A stretch of 64,000 bases of DNA, from assembly GCA_015680685.1 (NCBI GenBank), contig MNCI01004374.1:578298-642297 (forward strand), read 5' to 3'. A model generated the notes under the pieces. The model was not told the origin of the DNA. It ran no database searches and saw nothing but the letters and a program-made list of their open reading frames with translations. This DNA comes from Gnetum montanum (taxonomy: Eukaryota > Streptophyta > Gnetopsida > Gnetales > Gnetaceae). How positions within the stretch are numbered: the first letter of the stretch is position 1; each line of letters starts with the position of its first letter. Both the position numbers and the translations under genes were made by a program. Shown here one piece after another: positions 11,664 to 23,712 of the stretch.

Positions 11664-12769
11664 GCATACTACCTTTCATGGTTGAAGTGGCCTTAGGAAG
11701 ACAAAGACTTCTCCGGTGACTTTCTACAATGAATGATGACCCCTTCCTCTGGGCGTAAATCCTGCAGCAGAAATATAGCCCCTGGGCGGCAGCCAACTCT
11801 AACTCTCACGTATGGAGGCAGCTATGTGCACATGTAAGATCACTGGGCCACGAAGATAAGATCTCCTTGCACCCTCGATAGCTCCTTCAAAAATTGTTCA
11901 CGACCGATTTGCAATGGATGCGGCTATGGAAGGGTATTCTGCCAGAAAAAATTAAAATGTTTAGGTGGTTGATCCTTCACCATGCTCTTCCTATTTAGGC
12001 CTTACTGCAGACACGTGGCCTGACAATCAGTAACCATTGCTCGCTGTGCAATCAACACACAGAAACGCTACAACACTTCGTGCATGAGTGCCACATGACC
12101 AGGCAATTCTAGTGAATGGCAGGTCTTCATTCGCTAGATTTCTCTAGTAATTCATCATCGTTGGCGGCACTTTGGATCCTGTGGTGTGCTAGGAATGACT
12201 GCATCTTTAAAGGGGTGACCCTCCCTCCTATGGCAGTGCTGTCTAGCAGGGTTCAAAAACTATGGCACGAAATTACCATAGTAATGGATCCGCATGTCCA
12301 CCTCGAGCCACCTATTACAGCCCTCCAACATCGCCCAGACCTTTGGCACTGGGTCTCGCGCATGAGGTGGACACATATTCTGCCCAAAATGGTGGCTGAC
12401 TCAGAGATGGACATCCAATCCTTCTACACAAATTGGGGCGAGGAGGCCACTATGTTCAGGGGGTACCAGATTCTAATCATAGTTGAGTTGATCGCTACTG
12501 TGATTGGAGCACCCATCAGAGGCGCTCACATCCCACCAATCGCTGGTTCACATGCGGTAGCTATTGATTTCTTCCAGGGCCCCACCCCCAAGATGGCTAG
12601 CGGACATATCAGGGGGACGACCCTCTCCCCAGACTGGAAGGCGATGACGGAGTTGGTGGACCGATGCTTCATACACTTAGGTTTGTACCATAAACTAAAT
12701 GGGGTGCACTTTAGGTTCCTCCAGTGCATGCACGATGAGACTCCCATCAACCTTCCTTTGTTCCTCTAG
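11664..12769 (+). pseudogene. LINE ORF2 C-terminal region with zinc-binding (zf-RVT) segment
   Basis: At about 12010-12115, CSLCNQHTETLQHFVHEC matches the Cys/His zf-RVT segment that follows the reverse transcriptase in plant LINEs. The open frame 12116-12769 continues with ALWILWCARNDCIFKG, the usual Trp-rich block after it, and then loses similarity. Several stops and frame changes lie between 11664 and 12115. The sequence from 12770 to 13252 shows nothing I can identify with confidence. Confidence 0.7.
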
Positions 12770-13252
12770 GAGTCCCTGCGGCGGCGAGATCCAGGCAAAC
12801 ATCCGGGGGTGATTCGGGCCCTGTGGTTGGCCAGTACTCCCGCTCTGCCGCTTCAACCAATGAGCCATCAGGAGCCGTGGCAGCACCACAAGCGAAAGAG
12901 GCGGGTGTTCGGTGAGGGGATCACTACAGTTGAAAATAGTGCCGTAATCACCCCCTGATGCTCTCCATGAACGGGACCACCTGAGACAAACCTTGAAGGA
13001 GGAGACGCTAGCGATAAAAGATGGTACCACTAGCAACACAAGGGAACAACGCCCAACATCCCCGACGCAGTCGCCAATCCAAACGCTGCGTTGGATTGAA
13101 GGCGTCCTCAAGGACCATATGATGGGCATTGCCCAGATAATTAAGGAAAACCGACGCCACCTCGCAGCCGGGCTAGGGCAGCTAGGCCCTAGCATGCAAC
13201 CTATCAAAGAGAACCATCATTCTAGATACAATTCTCCTAGAAGGTAGTCGGG

Positions 13253-13342
13253 NNNNNNNNNNNNNNNNNNNNNNNNNNNNNNNNNNNNNNNNNNNNNNNN
13301 NNNNNNNNNNNNNNNNNNNNNNNNNNNNNNNNNNNNNNNNNN
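13253..13342. other. assembly gap of 90 N
   Basis: Ninety undetermined bases inside the LINE 3' part. Single N bases also occur at 18670 and 27992, both inside repeats. Confidence 1.
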
Positions 13343-13502
13343 AGACCGTCTGCCAGTGGGGATGCCCCCCCGGGTTAGGCCTTGGGGATTTCTGGGTGAT
13401 TATTCTTGACCGGTGTGGGGCCAGCAGCCTTGGCCTACGCTGTACAGCTATATAGCTCCTTTTCTGGAATACAAATTCGCTTAATTTTTTCCAAAAAAAA
13501 AA

Positions 13503-14585
13503 GATATTAGAAATCAAGTTAATATCAATAATAAAAATGATCAAATAGTAATACAGAATTTAGAGAAGAAAAAAGCTTTTATGTATATTTTTACTAATAC
13601 TAAATAAAGTTCTAAGTGCCCTATAATACAAATTTTTACTTTTTTGTCAAATGGTAAATATTCTCCATGTAAGATTAATAACTAGCCACAAAGTGAAGAT
13701 CATGGATTAGTGGTACCACTTTTTTGTTTAGAATTAAGCCACAACTCTCAATCTCAAATCCTTTTGCTCTGGATATTGAAAAGTGATTTAAATTTTATCA
13801 TAACTGAGATCTTTATCCTTACTAACAATTAATTTTCTTCACTTATTTTTTATATCAATTTTAAGATTGTACACCTAAGTAGATAGTCCTAAAATAGGAA
13901 GTCTTTTTCTCATTTTTTTAATAGTGTCTACTCACCATGAAGCTTGAGATGTACTCTAAATTTTCTTTGCTCATTATTAATATTTTTTAGGATCCAATTA
14001 TGAAAAATAGGTTAAATGTTTGTTTGTAAATGGAAATAACTTTTAGGTAAAAAATGAATATATATTGATAGGTTTTTAGATATTATCCCAACCCTTATAA
14101 TTAAAAAGGTTATATGATTTCAAATTTAAATCATTTAACCTATATTGCCTTTTCTCTTTTTCATTTTTTCTTGGTATTAAGAGTATGTTTAATGGATAGG
14201 TTGTAATGGTTTATTAATATATGTCCTTATAAACATTAAGGGGCAACACTTAAGCATTCTTGACCATTTCTTTTTTATTTTTCAAAACAAACAAGTAGAT
14301 CCTAAAAATATAATAGTAAATAAAAATTATAAAAAATAATTAATAATTAAAAAATTCAAAGTACATCAAATTCTTAATACATAAAAGAGAGTCTAAAGAA
14401 AAATCCAATAACTTTTAGGATGCCTTTAGCAATTTTCATTTTCAAAGATTTATTTAAAGAATCATTCATTAATTTTAAATTATTCAAATTAGTATAATTG
14501 AAAGATTACAACTAGTAGCTAAAGCAAAGTTCTTTTTATTTTACTAAGACTTCTCCTAATACCTTGATTGATTTTTTTTTATTTT
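13503..14585. other. AT-rich intergenic DNA, no feature seen
   Basis: Low-complexity AT-rich sequence between the LINE poly(A) and the target duplication of element B. No open frame, RNA gene or repeat is recognisable. Confidence 0.6.
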
Positions 14586-14590
14586 CTTAG
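14586..14590. repeat. left target-site duplication of element B (CTTAG)
   Basis: CTTAG directly before the LTR end TGATGAGT at 14591. The identical CTTAG at 33928-33932 follows the other outer LTR. Confidence 0.9.
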
Positions 14591-14647
14591 TGATGAGTGG
14601 TGAGGTATCTCTATGCCCAGCCATATGAATTACAAGTGTTCACACGT
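14591..14647 (-). repeat. element B 3' LTR, distal fragment
   Basis: Fifty-seven bases (tgatgagtggtgaggta onward) that are the reverse complement of the LTR terminus of this family. They continue at 24566 once element A is removed. Confidence 0.9.
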
Positions 14648-15484
14648 TGATGAGTCCTAATATCGGATCCCTGATATCGGATATGTGATATTGAAGATGC
14701 CAAAGTGATATCGGACATGCGATGTCAGAACTTGTCTCATTGTCTATAAATAAGAGAAGGGGCACTTGGTTTTGGTATTAGTTTTTAGTCCCTTAGTCGA
14801 ACTCTTGCAATTTTTCTATTCCAAAGTTAGAATTATTTCTAAGTGCCTGCAGTAGGAGTCATAAAGTGAACGGATCTTTATTCGAGCATTGTGTACCTGA
14901 GCACACCTTATGTTTGGAAATAAAGACGAACATTGTCATAAACCTTGCAACATTTAGAATAGCTTAATTATTGCATTTCATGTTATTTATTGCTATTTAA
15001 TGCTTTCAATAGTTACTCAATGTTATTTCATAGAATTATTAATTGTCAATTATCAACCAATTAGCACACTTAGCATGACCACTTCGAGTATATGTGGAAC
15101 ACTTGGGAACCTAGTAACGACTAGCGTTTGGTAATCTCAGTAATGTTACACTAGTTTAGGATGTGTTCGAAAAGTGGGAACGGATGCTAGTGTTAGGACT
15201 AGTTAGAGAATAGTTAATTAGTTAAATCAAATTAGTTATTAAATTACCTCATTTCTCTATTTTAAGCATCAAGGACATAAAACATAAAATAATAAAAATC
15301 ACATACCTTGAGTTTACTTAACCATACAATTGTACCTTACAAGTAAGTTTGGGAAGACAACAATCACATAACTCATCCTTGTTCTGCGTAGGTGCATAAG
15401 CACTTAATCCTTAGATTTTGACTAGATCGTGCATGAATGCTCATATTTGTATGGTTGGGCATAGGGGTACCTCGCCACTCATCA
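14648..15484 (+). repeat. element A 5' LTR
   Basis: 837 bases. The U3 start contains an array of GATATC-like motifs (14655-14730), a TATAAATA box at 14745-14752 and an AATAAA poly(A) signal at 14919-14924. It differs from the 3' LTR at roughly one base in eight over the 230 bases I compared by eye, mostly by transitions. Confidence 0.92.
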
Positions 15485-15485
15485 T

Positions 15486-15503
15486 TGGCACTATTATCGG
15501 GGA
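15486..15503 (+). other. element A primer-binding site, decayed tRNA-Asp type
   Basis: TGGCACTATTATCGGGGA starts one base after the LTR. It differs from the Athila-type site TGGCGCCGTTGCCGGGGA at five positions, all C to T or G to A. Confidence 0.75.
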
Positions 15504-15619
15504 TTTTGTTGTTTGTGCGCTAATTAGAATTTAGGAAATCCTTCCATCGTTGGAACAAACCCTTAGAGTAACTATCCTACAATCACTGGAAAAGGGTATC
15601 ACACACTGAATAATCAATC

Positions 15620-18121
15620 ATGTCTCCTTCTTCTTATGAGAGTACTTCATTGACTAGGTCTGACACCATGAATAATTGGAGGCAAGGTGCACATGATGAT
15701 CTACTAGTGCCCCAATAGTTTCACATGGTATACGCTCATCTTGATGGGTATATACAAGACTTTACCTTTATCCTTCACTAGGATAAATAACTGCGATGGC
15801 ATGATTTAGAAGGTGACATAGTGTTACCTCCCAATCACTAAATCCCAAGCATGCTTCTTCGTGCTCTCACACAAATTGATATGCAGCACTTACAATTAGA
15901 GTATGTTGTGCATGAACAAGATTCGAGAGATTATTGATCCATGGAGGCACAACATGAGAGGGATTTATAACAGGAGAGACATTACAAATATGTGATAGGG
16001 AAGTGGTCTTAGGATGTCCCATATGTCCTAAGTGAAAACAAGGGTGGTGAACCTATCTCAGGAGGTTTTTCACAAAATGATGTTCCTCTCATTGAATTTG
16101 GTCAAGGGGTTGTATATCAGAATCTTCAATCAACTATTCATAACCTAGGTTCTAGTACCAACAAACACAAAGGGTTCGGAAAAGGAACACAAAAGCATGA
16201 CAATGATGGGCATTCCGATCATAACCACGACCGAGGCTACGACCACAAAAGAGAAGGTGATAGGCACCTTCATGGTGCTAGTTCTCCTTCCTCTTCATCT
16301 CCATCATCTTCTTTCCCCTCTCCTTTGGGATCTAAACGTAGTTGCAAAGGACAAGACCATGAGGACAAGGGTAACCAAAATAGAAATCACAAAAAAAATA
16401 GTCAAGAAAGGGGTCAAGGGCATTCCAGAGAGACACATCATGAAAGAAGGGAGACTAGTGAACAACATAGGCATCATAGACACCATAGATAGCATGATCA
16501 TGATGAACCCCTACTCGCTACCCGAAGTATGTTAGAGATAATAGATGTTGTTAGGATCCCAACAAGGCACCAAAAAGATAGTAGGATCAAAAGACTATAC
16601 ATGAATAACATCCCACAATTTGAAGGGGGATACAATGTTGATCCTCAAAACCATTTACAAGCATTCCATGACACATGTGCCTTGCAGAATATAGAAAATG
16701 AGTGGCAAAAGCTAAAGTTGTTTCTACAGACACTGATCAAGGAAGTAGAAAGCTAGTACCGATACTTAGAACCGAAATCCATTTGTCTATGGAGTACCAT
16801 GTTGGAGCTATTCAACAATAAGTATCAAATGTACTCTTGAGTGTCCAACCTACATAAGCAAATCCAAGGATGGAAACAAGGAGGACACAAACGCTTGGAT
16901 GCTGCCATGGCCTAATATTATTCATTGTTACATCATTGCCCTAGCCATGGTTACTCATAAAAGGAACAACTACGTCATCTCATAGATGGGCTTAGGTACA
17001 AAATGTGGACAACCCTTGGAACTTATGCCCAAGGAAGGCTATCTGAGCTTAGAGCCCATCAAATACAAAGATTGCTAAAGCAAGTTGCTAAGGAGGAAGG
17101 TGAGTTGAGAAAAAGAGAAAGTGTGGAGGAGTATAATAGAGATCCTTCCCTTTGAAAGAAGGAAATTAGATTTTGCGAAGATGAAGAAGAGTCATCACTT
17201 GAAGAGATGGTGAATAGAAAGACTTTGCCCATTCAAAAATTTTCATTAGAAGTATCGACAAAGATAGATCAAATGTGGAACTTCCTAGACAACAAATTTC
17301 AAACTATCCTAAAAATAGTAGAGGAGTCTAGAAAATAAAGTAGTGATTGAGAGAGAAGGAAAAAGAAAGAAGTTGAGTATGCACGTAATAAGGGTAAGGG
17401 AAAAGTTGCTGTCATTAAAGAGGTTGTAGATTCAGACACGGACAATCACAACAGATGTGAGATTTGCCAATATGACCATCCTAAGGGATGTTGTCCAGTG
17501 GTGTCACATCTACAAGAGTCTAGGGTGTATGAACTAAACCCACGATTAAATAGACGACAAACACCCAAAAGGTTATCGTATCCTCAAGGTAACCCAAGGA
17601 AGTTCCACCAACCCTTGACATATTATTCAAGTGAAGCTCCACCACAATTGAATGAACAATATCAATGATGGCAACATCCACAATCATGTAGGATGCCACC
17701 ACCACGTCAATAGTACCCTTACCATCAACCTGATCCATACAGGTATTACTTTCATCAACCGATCTCTCCACGTGACTCTACTAGTCACGTTGCCCTTCAA
17801 CCTCACTACCAAGCCCTTGAGTACTATAGAAATTCTTCTCCTTAGGGTGATGTTCCACATACTTACTATCTATCTCATTTTTCTACATCTCTTCCACCCT
17901 TAGCTCCATTATCACCTGCTCCAACAATGCAGGGTGAGCTTCTTGCCCAGTCATAGCAACGTAATGCTACAAGGGCTATCAACCCTCAACCTACTATTGG
18001 TTTGGACAACTAATCAAAGAAGAGACCTTTCTTTAGAACCAACAACCCAATTAAGTCCTTACAACCACAAGCAGCTAATTATCCAAATGCCTCACCATCA
18101 TTTGTATCTTCAAATCTCCCT
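15620..18121 (+). pseudogene. element A gag
   Basis: It begins at ATG 15620 (MSPSSYESTSLTRSD), 117 bases after the PBS, and runs in one frame with many stops. A His/Asp-rich stretch near 16200-16260 precedes a Ser-rich run. MNNIPQFEGGYN and the block around 16529-16756 match the capsid region of the family. A zinc knuckle, CEICQYDHPKGCC, lies at 17456-17494. Gag would form the particle that packages the element's RNA. Nearly all breaks are TAG, TGA or TAA replacing codons that other copies still have. Confidence 0.8.
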
Positions 18122-18627
18122 TTGAATCAAAAATTGCACCCAATGCATACTGTTGTGTTAACCCATGCCATCACTGATTGGATTAAAGTTGGCCATCTTC
18201 CTAGGAAATTCTTTGATCCTAGAAGTCCTTTTATTTATTTGCAAATCACTAGAAATAAGCCCTGCAAAGCTATTTTGAATTTAAGTTCTAGTGTAAATTT
18301 GATCTCCTATGAAATGTATAAAGCCTAGAACCTGCCTTTGCTAAAGAAGAGTAGCATCCATTTAGAGTTGGTCGATCAGTCCATCACTATTCCATTGGGA
18401 CTAGTGGAGGACATTGTCACCACTATTTGTATCCAGCCAATTTCCTAGTGATCCAAGTCAACAACTATAAGGGGGAATTCCTAATCATAATGGGAAGAGC
18501 ATGGCTAAGTATAATTGATGCGTGCTTAGGAATACATGATCTTTCCCTAAAAATATCAAAAGAAAATATGTTTGGGAAAATTGAGAAGAAGAAAGTTCCA
18601 TGCATTGGATACAGTGATACAGGGTGA
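18122..18627 (+). pseudogene. element A protease, catalytic Asp replaced
   Basis: The active-site segment reads NLSSSVNLIS, where element B has DLGSSVNFIS; the Asp codon at 18278-18280 is now AAT. LELVDQSITIPLGLVEDIVT and FLIIMGRAWLS follow as in the family. A frame change occurs between 18330 and 18427. A retropepsin without this Asp is inactive. Confidence 0.8.
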
Positions 18628-19189
18628 AACTGCATGTAGAAGTCCTGATTTGTACAATGCTTAACATTGNATAAAAAGATGGCTATATGCAGTAGCCACA
18701 AGATAGGAAGGAACCCAGTGGCTGACAGTTGACCAAGAGAGCAATTCAACTTTATGCATGGAACCAACTAAGAGCTTGACTTGTGCCTATATCGATAGCA
18801 TAGATGCATTAGAGCAAGTCCACTGCCAAATTTCAAGTACTGACATCAAAAATATCAACTAGAGGAATTTGGAAATCCCTAACGAGTTTAAGCAAGAGCC
18901 CCTCGAATTAAAACTATTTCCCACAGGTATGGAGTATACATTTTTCAAGAATGGAAACTGGTAATCATTAATGCTAAGCTCACTCTTCAACAAAAAGAAA
19001 GACTACTGAAGATGGTAAAAAAATGGTCAAAATCCTTTGCTTGGTCATATCCTGAATTAACTGGAATAGATCCTATGATATGCCAACATAGAATTTACAC
19101 TGACCCCTCTATGAAGCCTTGATAACAACCACAAAGATGACTAAACGCAAAGCTTAAGCAAGTAGTTAAGGAATAAATTGAATAATTTC

Positions 19190-19990
19190 TGAAGGCCAGG
19201 TTCATCTACCCCATTGCTGATAGTGAATGGGTTAGTTCATTAGTCATTATGCCTAAAAAAGGTGGTAAATGGAGGGTGTGTATAGAATTTAGGCTATTAA
19301 ACATGGCGACATTCATAGACCATTTCCCATTACCATTCGTTGACCAAGTCTTAGATACCATTGTAGGGCATTACTATTATAGTTTTCTAGATGGTTACAG
19401 TGGGTACAATCAAATCCAAATAGCACTAGAAGACCAAGCCAAGACTACATTCACAAGTCCTTAGGGAAAATTTGCATATAGGAAGATGTTGTTTGACTTG
19501 TGTAATGCCCCAACAAGATTTCAACATTTGGTTCTTAGTATATTTTAGCAACAAATAGGAAATGGTGTGGAGGTTTTTATGGACAATTTCTCCACCTATG
19601 GAGTGGACTTTGAACAAGCATTAGACTAATTAGAGCAAGTACTGAAATGATGTGTAGAAACCAACCTAAGGCTCAATTGGCAGAAAAGCCACTTATTGGT
19701 CCAAGAGGGCATTGTATTAGGGCATAAAATTTCACAAACAAGGATGGAGGTAGATCCAAAAAAAATTAAGGTCATCCAAGGAATCACTCATCAACCTAAA
19801 ACTATAAAATATGTTTGATCATTCCTTGGACATACTGGCTATTATAGATGCTTCATCAAGAACTTTTCAAAGATTGCAAAACCATTAGTAGAATTAACAA
19901 AGAAAGATGTATTCTTTGAATGGACCAAGGAATGTGAACTAGCTTTCCAAACTTTGAAATAGAAGCTCATAGAAACTCCCATTTTACAAG
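19190..19990 (+). pseudogene. element A reverse transcriptase, FMDN active site
   Basis: The open piece 19249-19464 carries MPKKGGKWRVCIEFRLLN and FLDGYSGYNQIQIALEDQ, the Athila-type RT blocks. Further blocks follow in the same frame with stops: LCNAPTRFQ, then FMDNFSTYG, in which the second catalytic Asp is Asn (AAT at 19585-19587; element B has FMDD). LGHKISQ and FLGHTGYYR end the domain. Confidence 0.88.
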
Positions 19991-20376
19991 CTCTTGACTA
20001 GTCCAAACCATTCCATGTAATGACCGACACATCCAATTTTTCTTTAGGAGCTGTACTTACATAGTTAGATGACCAAAAACATCCCTATTACATTCACTGT
20101 GAAAGTTGAAGTATTGTTGGTGCACAACTCAACTATACCACAACAAAAAAAGAGTTAATGGCTATGGTATTTACACTAGAAAAATTTAGGCACTATGTAT
20201 TAGGCTATAAGGTTTTTGTACACACAAATCATAATGCGAGTCGGTTCCTTATGAATAAACCAATGATGAACCCTCGTGTTATACGATGGATGGTGATCTT
20301 GCAAGAGTTCGATATCATGATAGTAGATTGTAAAGGCACTAAGAATGTTGTTGTTGATCATTTATCTCGGTTGTAA
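19991..20376 (+). pseudogene. element A RNase H
   Basis: TDTSNFSLGAVL, GAQLNYTTTKKELMAMVFTL, FVHTNH and VVVDHLSRL are the RNase H blocks downstream of RT. The segment 20158-20376 is fully open, in the same frame as the RT. The usual HTDH reads HTNH, again Asp to Asn. Confidence 0.85.
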
Positions 20377-20639
20377 TAGGAAAACAAAGAGGATGAATAC
20401 CCAATTTCTGATCACTTCCTTGATGAACTCCTCTTTGCAGGTGTGATAAACAATCAATCACCCACAAATACAAATAGGTATAGTAGCATTCTTACTTATC
20501 TTCTCACACAAGAAACACCACAATGGCTAGACATTAAAAAGAAACAATAGTTTCTCCACCGAGTCAAACATTTCATGGAAATCAACAAACACCTTTACAA
20601 GGTATGTTCCGATGGCTTGGTTCGATGGTGTGTTCCCGA

Positions 20640-21819
20640 TGCAAATCAATTGCAAGTTCTTCAAGACACTCATGAGGGCCCTTGTGGGGGTCATTATGCT
20701 GAGAGATGAACAACCATTAAAATCTTGCTTGTAAGATATTATTGGCCTACATTACTTCAGGACATCCATCATTTTCTCTAATCTTATGAGTGCTGCCAAT
20801 GCGACAGGGGAATGACTACTAGAATGGAGGATCCACAACAATGGATTCAACCCTTATAACCCTTCGACATATGGGGTATTGATTTTATGGGGCCTATTAC
20901 ACCGATGTCCAATGGAAAAGCATACATTATTTTTGTTGTTGACTATTTTACAAAGTGGGCAGAAGTAGCCACTGTTACCAATTGTACATCATCTACCACT
21001 ACACGATTTGTTCAACAACAAATTGTAAACAAGTTTGGTATGCCTCATGCACTTATTTTTGATAATGGTACACATTTTATAGGTGCAACTTTTCTAAATT
21101 TGATGCAACGCTTAGGAGTTGAGCATAAACTAACTACACCATATCATCTTCAAGAAAATGGTCAAGCTAAAGTCACCAATAGGGAAATCACAAAAATCTT
21201 GACATGAACCATTAGCAAATATAGGTGAGAATGGAGCACCAAATTGAACAATGCTCTTTGGGCCTACCACTCCACATGGAAACTCCCTATAGGCTACTCT
21301 CCCTATGAGTTAGTGTATGATAAACTTCCAATACTTCCTATCCAAGCTGAGCTCTGTACACTATCTACAGCATGTGACCTTAACCTTGACCTTAGTTTAG
21401 TGCAAAAATAATGATTAATGAATCTTAACTTGCTGGATGAGAATTGATTAACTGCCCTATCATCCAATGAACTACACAAGGCCTTAAACAAATAATGTCA
21501 TGACCTAAAAATTAGAAAATTCACATACCAACTAGGAGATAGGGTTCTCTATTGGAATCCCACACATGTGCCACAACAAACTAAATTTTAGACACCGTGG
21601 GAAGGACCTTATATCATTAATGAAATGTTTCCTTTAGGGGCCATGATGATCTATAAACCTGAAAGCCTGAATAAGAAATTATTGATCAATATCCAACAAA
21701 CCAAACCTTTCCATCAGCCTAAAATGGCTAGTACTACCTCTGTTAATGGACAACCATGCTCATTACTTCGAATCTCCTCCTTCCGACTTAGTCGTGGGGA
21801 AGAAGGCCACCAATGCTAA
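20640..21819 (+). pseudogene. element A integrase, catalytic Glu replaced
   Basis: HEGPCGGHYAE and YYWPTLL begin the zinc-binding part. WGIDFMGPITPMSNGKAY contains the first catalytic Asp and FDNGTHFIG the second. The catalytic Glu in the usual NGQAEV block is Lys (NGQAKV, AAA at 21169-21171). The open core runs 20887-21207. The C-terminal part continues to about 21819. Confidence 0.88.
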
Positions 21820-23697
21820 CTATTCTAAGTCCTCAGTTTCTTTTGTCTTTTGTTTTACACATTTTTCATATTTACTTGATTTTTTTTACACCATTGTTAA
21901 AATTTTTACTATTTCTTTCTCTATTTCATTTTTTTTTATTCACTCTCACTCATCATATAATAAGTGCTCATGATGGTGGATTGTACTATAACAATGTTGC
22001 TTGCTAATGTTTGGTTTTCACCTTTGACTTTCAATGTTGATGTTAAGATATGGTTTCTTTTGATAAAATAGGAAATGAATTCACATCATCCATTCAACTC
22101 TATGGTCTTGCTTGGTTTTGGAACTATATTGTCCCTTTCTCTAAGTAAACCTATTAATGAATTGGTGGCTTGATATTCTTCAAACCAAGGAAAGATTCAA
22201 ATGGATTGAAAAGGGTGTGACCTCAAGGGGATTCAATGCATTTGTGTTGCTTGTTCCCTTGGGTACCTAGATTTTTTTCATAGGTTTCTCACCATTTTCC
22301 TATCAACTAATATCAAGAAGTTGAATGAATCAAATAAGTCTTTGCATAGTGTGGTTCTCAAGCAAAAAGAAAATGGTGGGAATTCAAAGCATACCCCTTA
22401 GACATAATAAAGGAACATGGGCTATAAGCACTGGTTATGGCACTAGAAAGACATGTTACCCATGCCTGAAGGTTCCCTCTAACTAAGGCCCTTTCTCACT
22501 TCCTACTTCTCTATCTCTTGTTAGAGTGGTGGTGGCTCTGTGGAAGCATTCTTGCTACTTCAGGAGGATGGATTGGTCAAGTGCGTTGATGCGAGGTCAT
22601 TGGATGTGATTAGTTTGAATATGGATTTGGACTAAATTTTATTAAGTCACCTTAACCACATACTACACAAGGGACTTTACACAACCTTGATTTTGGGAAT
22701 CCATTCCATTCTCTCTTCTCTTTTTGTATTGCTATCCATATTCTACCTCATTGCTAGTTTTATGATTAGTCTATATCTTGGTCGATGCATTGTTATTTTT
22801 GTGTAAATTCTTGTGGGTCGATTCTTAACTATTATGTCCATCTGTCATTCCTAGAGCCTATGGACTCTTTACTTTGTAAGTTTTTTAGGGCATAAAGGGC
22901 ATGAGCCTGCTTTGGGGAGGGCCCACTAGCATTCCTTTTTTGTGCAATTGTTAAGTTCTTTCCCTTAAACATTTCTTGCAATAAGATATTTCTTGTTTCA
23001 CCCCATCTATGACATCTATTTTTCTCTGCCCTTCTATGCATTATTATTGGCTTCATCATTGTTATTTCTCTAATCTTCCTTGTTCTTTCATTTTCCATCT
23101 TCTTGCTACTGAAGGTTCGCTCTTAGTTGTGGGGGCCTGTTGCAAATTTTTCCATTCCATTACTTATCTCACCACTACATCTTGGGTAGTTATTAGTTAA
23201 AAACCTCTAACCTAGTATATACCATACCCACAACCCAGCCAATGTGCTTCATATCGAGGCAAGGTATCAATTATATGATATCTTATCTATCCTTGCTAAT
23301 TCGTGATTGTGTTGTGTGTGTAGATGGTGATCACATGAACAATGGACTAGGATAGGAGGAAGCACTCAAGATGGACTAGAGCAAAAGCATTTATGCAAGG
23401 AATAAGCTTGGACATGTGGCCATGGATGAACAACAATGTGCACAATTTTGAAATTGGCAGCAACAAGCCTCATTTTCTTTTCTCTCTCTCTCCCTTCAAG
23501 TTGTCAAATGAGGGTTTGGATGTTAGCTATGTATAGTGTTTACCACAATGGTTATGAACCCCAATGCTGTAATATGTTTGTCGATCCATTCACCGAGCAC
23601 TTTGAGTCTGTCATTCCATATCACCATTAGTTGTCATTCAGTTAATAATCCCATACCTTCCAAATATTTTGTAAGGAACTTAAGGATGAGTTTTCAT
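21820..23697 (+). other. element A tail between integrase and polypurine tract
   Basis: 1.9 kb at the position of the envelope-like gene of some Athila elements, with only short open frames and no transmembrane-rich frame I would defend. The same sequence recurs in elements B and C. Confidence 0.5.
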
Positions 23698-23712
23698 TTA
23701 GTCGTGGGGGCA
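23698..23712 (+). other. element A polypurine tract
   Basis: agtcgtgggggca immediately precedes the 3' LTR, the position from which plus-strand synthesis would start. Confidence 0.6.

Larger units (their letters stand above)
7700..13502 (+). mobile_element. decayed LINE (L1-type non-LTR retrotransposon)
   Basis: The order is that of a plant L1-type LINE: a DUF4283-like ORF1, then ORF2 with an APE-like endonuclease, a non-LTR reverse transcriptase and a zinc-binding C-terminal region, then a 3' UTR ending in ten A (13493-13502). The element is clearly more GC-rich than its flanks, so the 5' limit is set near 7700 by base composition and the start of ORF1. I could not identify a target-site duplication. 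ORF2 is broken by stops and at least one frameshift, so the copy is dead. A run of N (13253-13342) interrupts its 3' part. Confidence 0.88.

Noticed and set aside
12695-13207. Open frame of 170 codons on the - strand
   Set aside because: It overlaps the LINE ORF2 C-terminus on the other strand, has no recognisable motif, and the local GC richness favours chance open frames.
21820-23697. Envelope-like gene of element A
   Set aside because: Position is right for an Athila element, but no open frame or membrane-protein pattern is visible.
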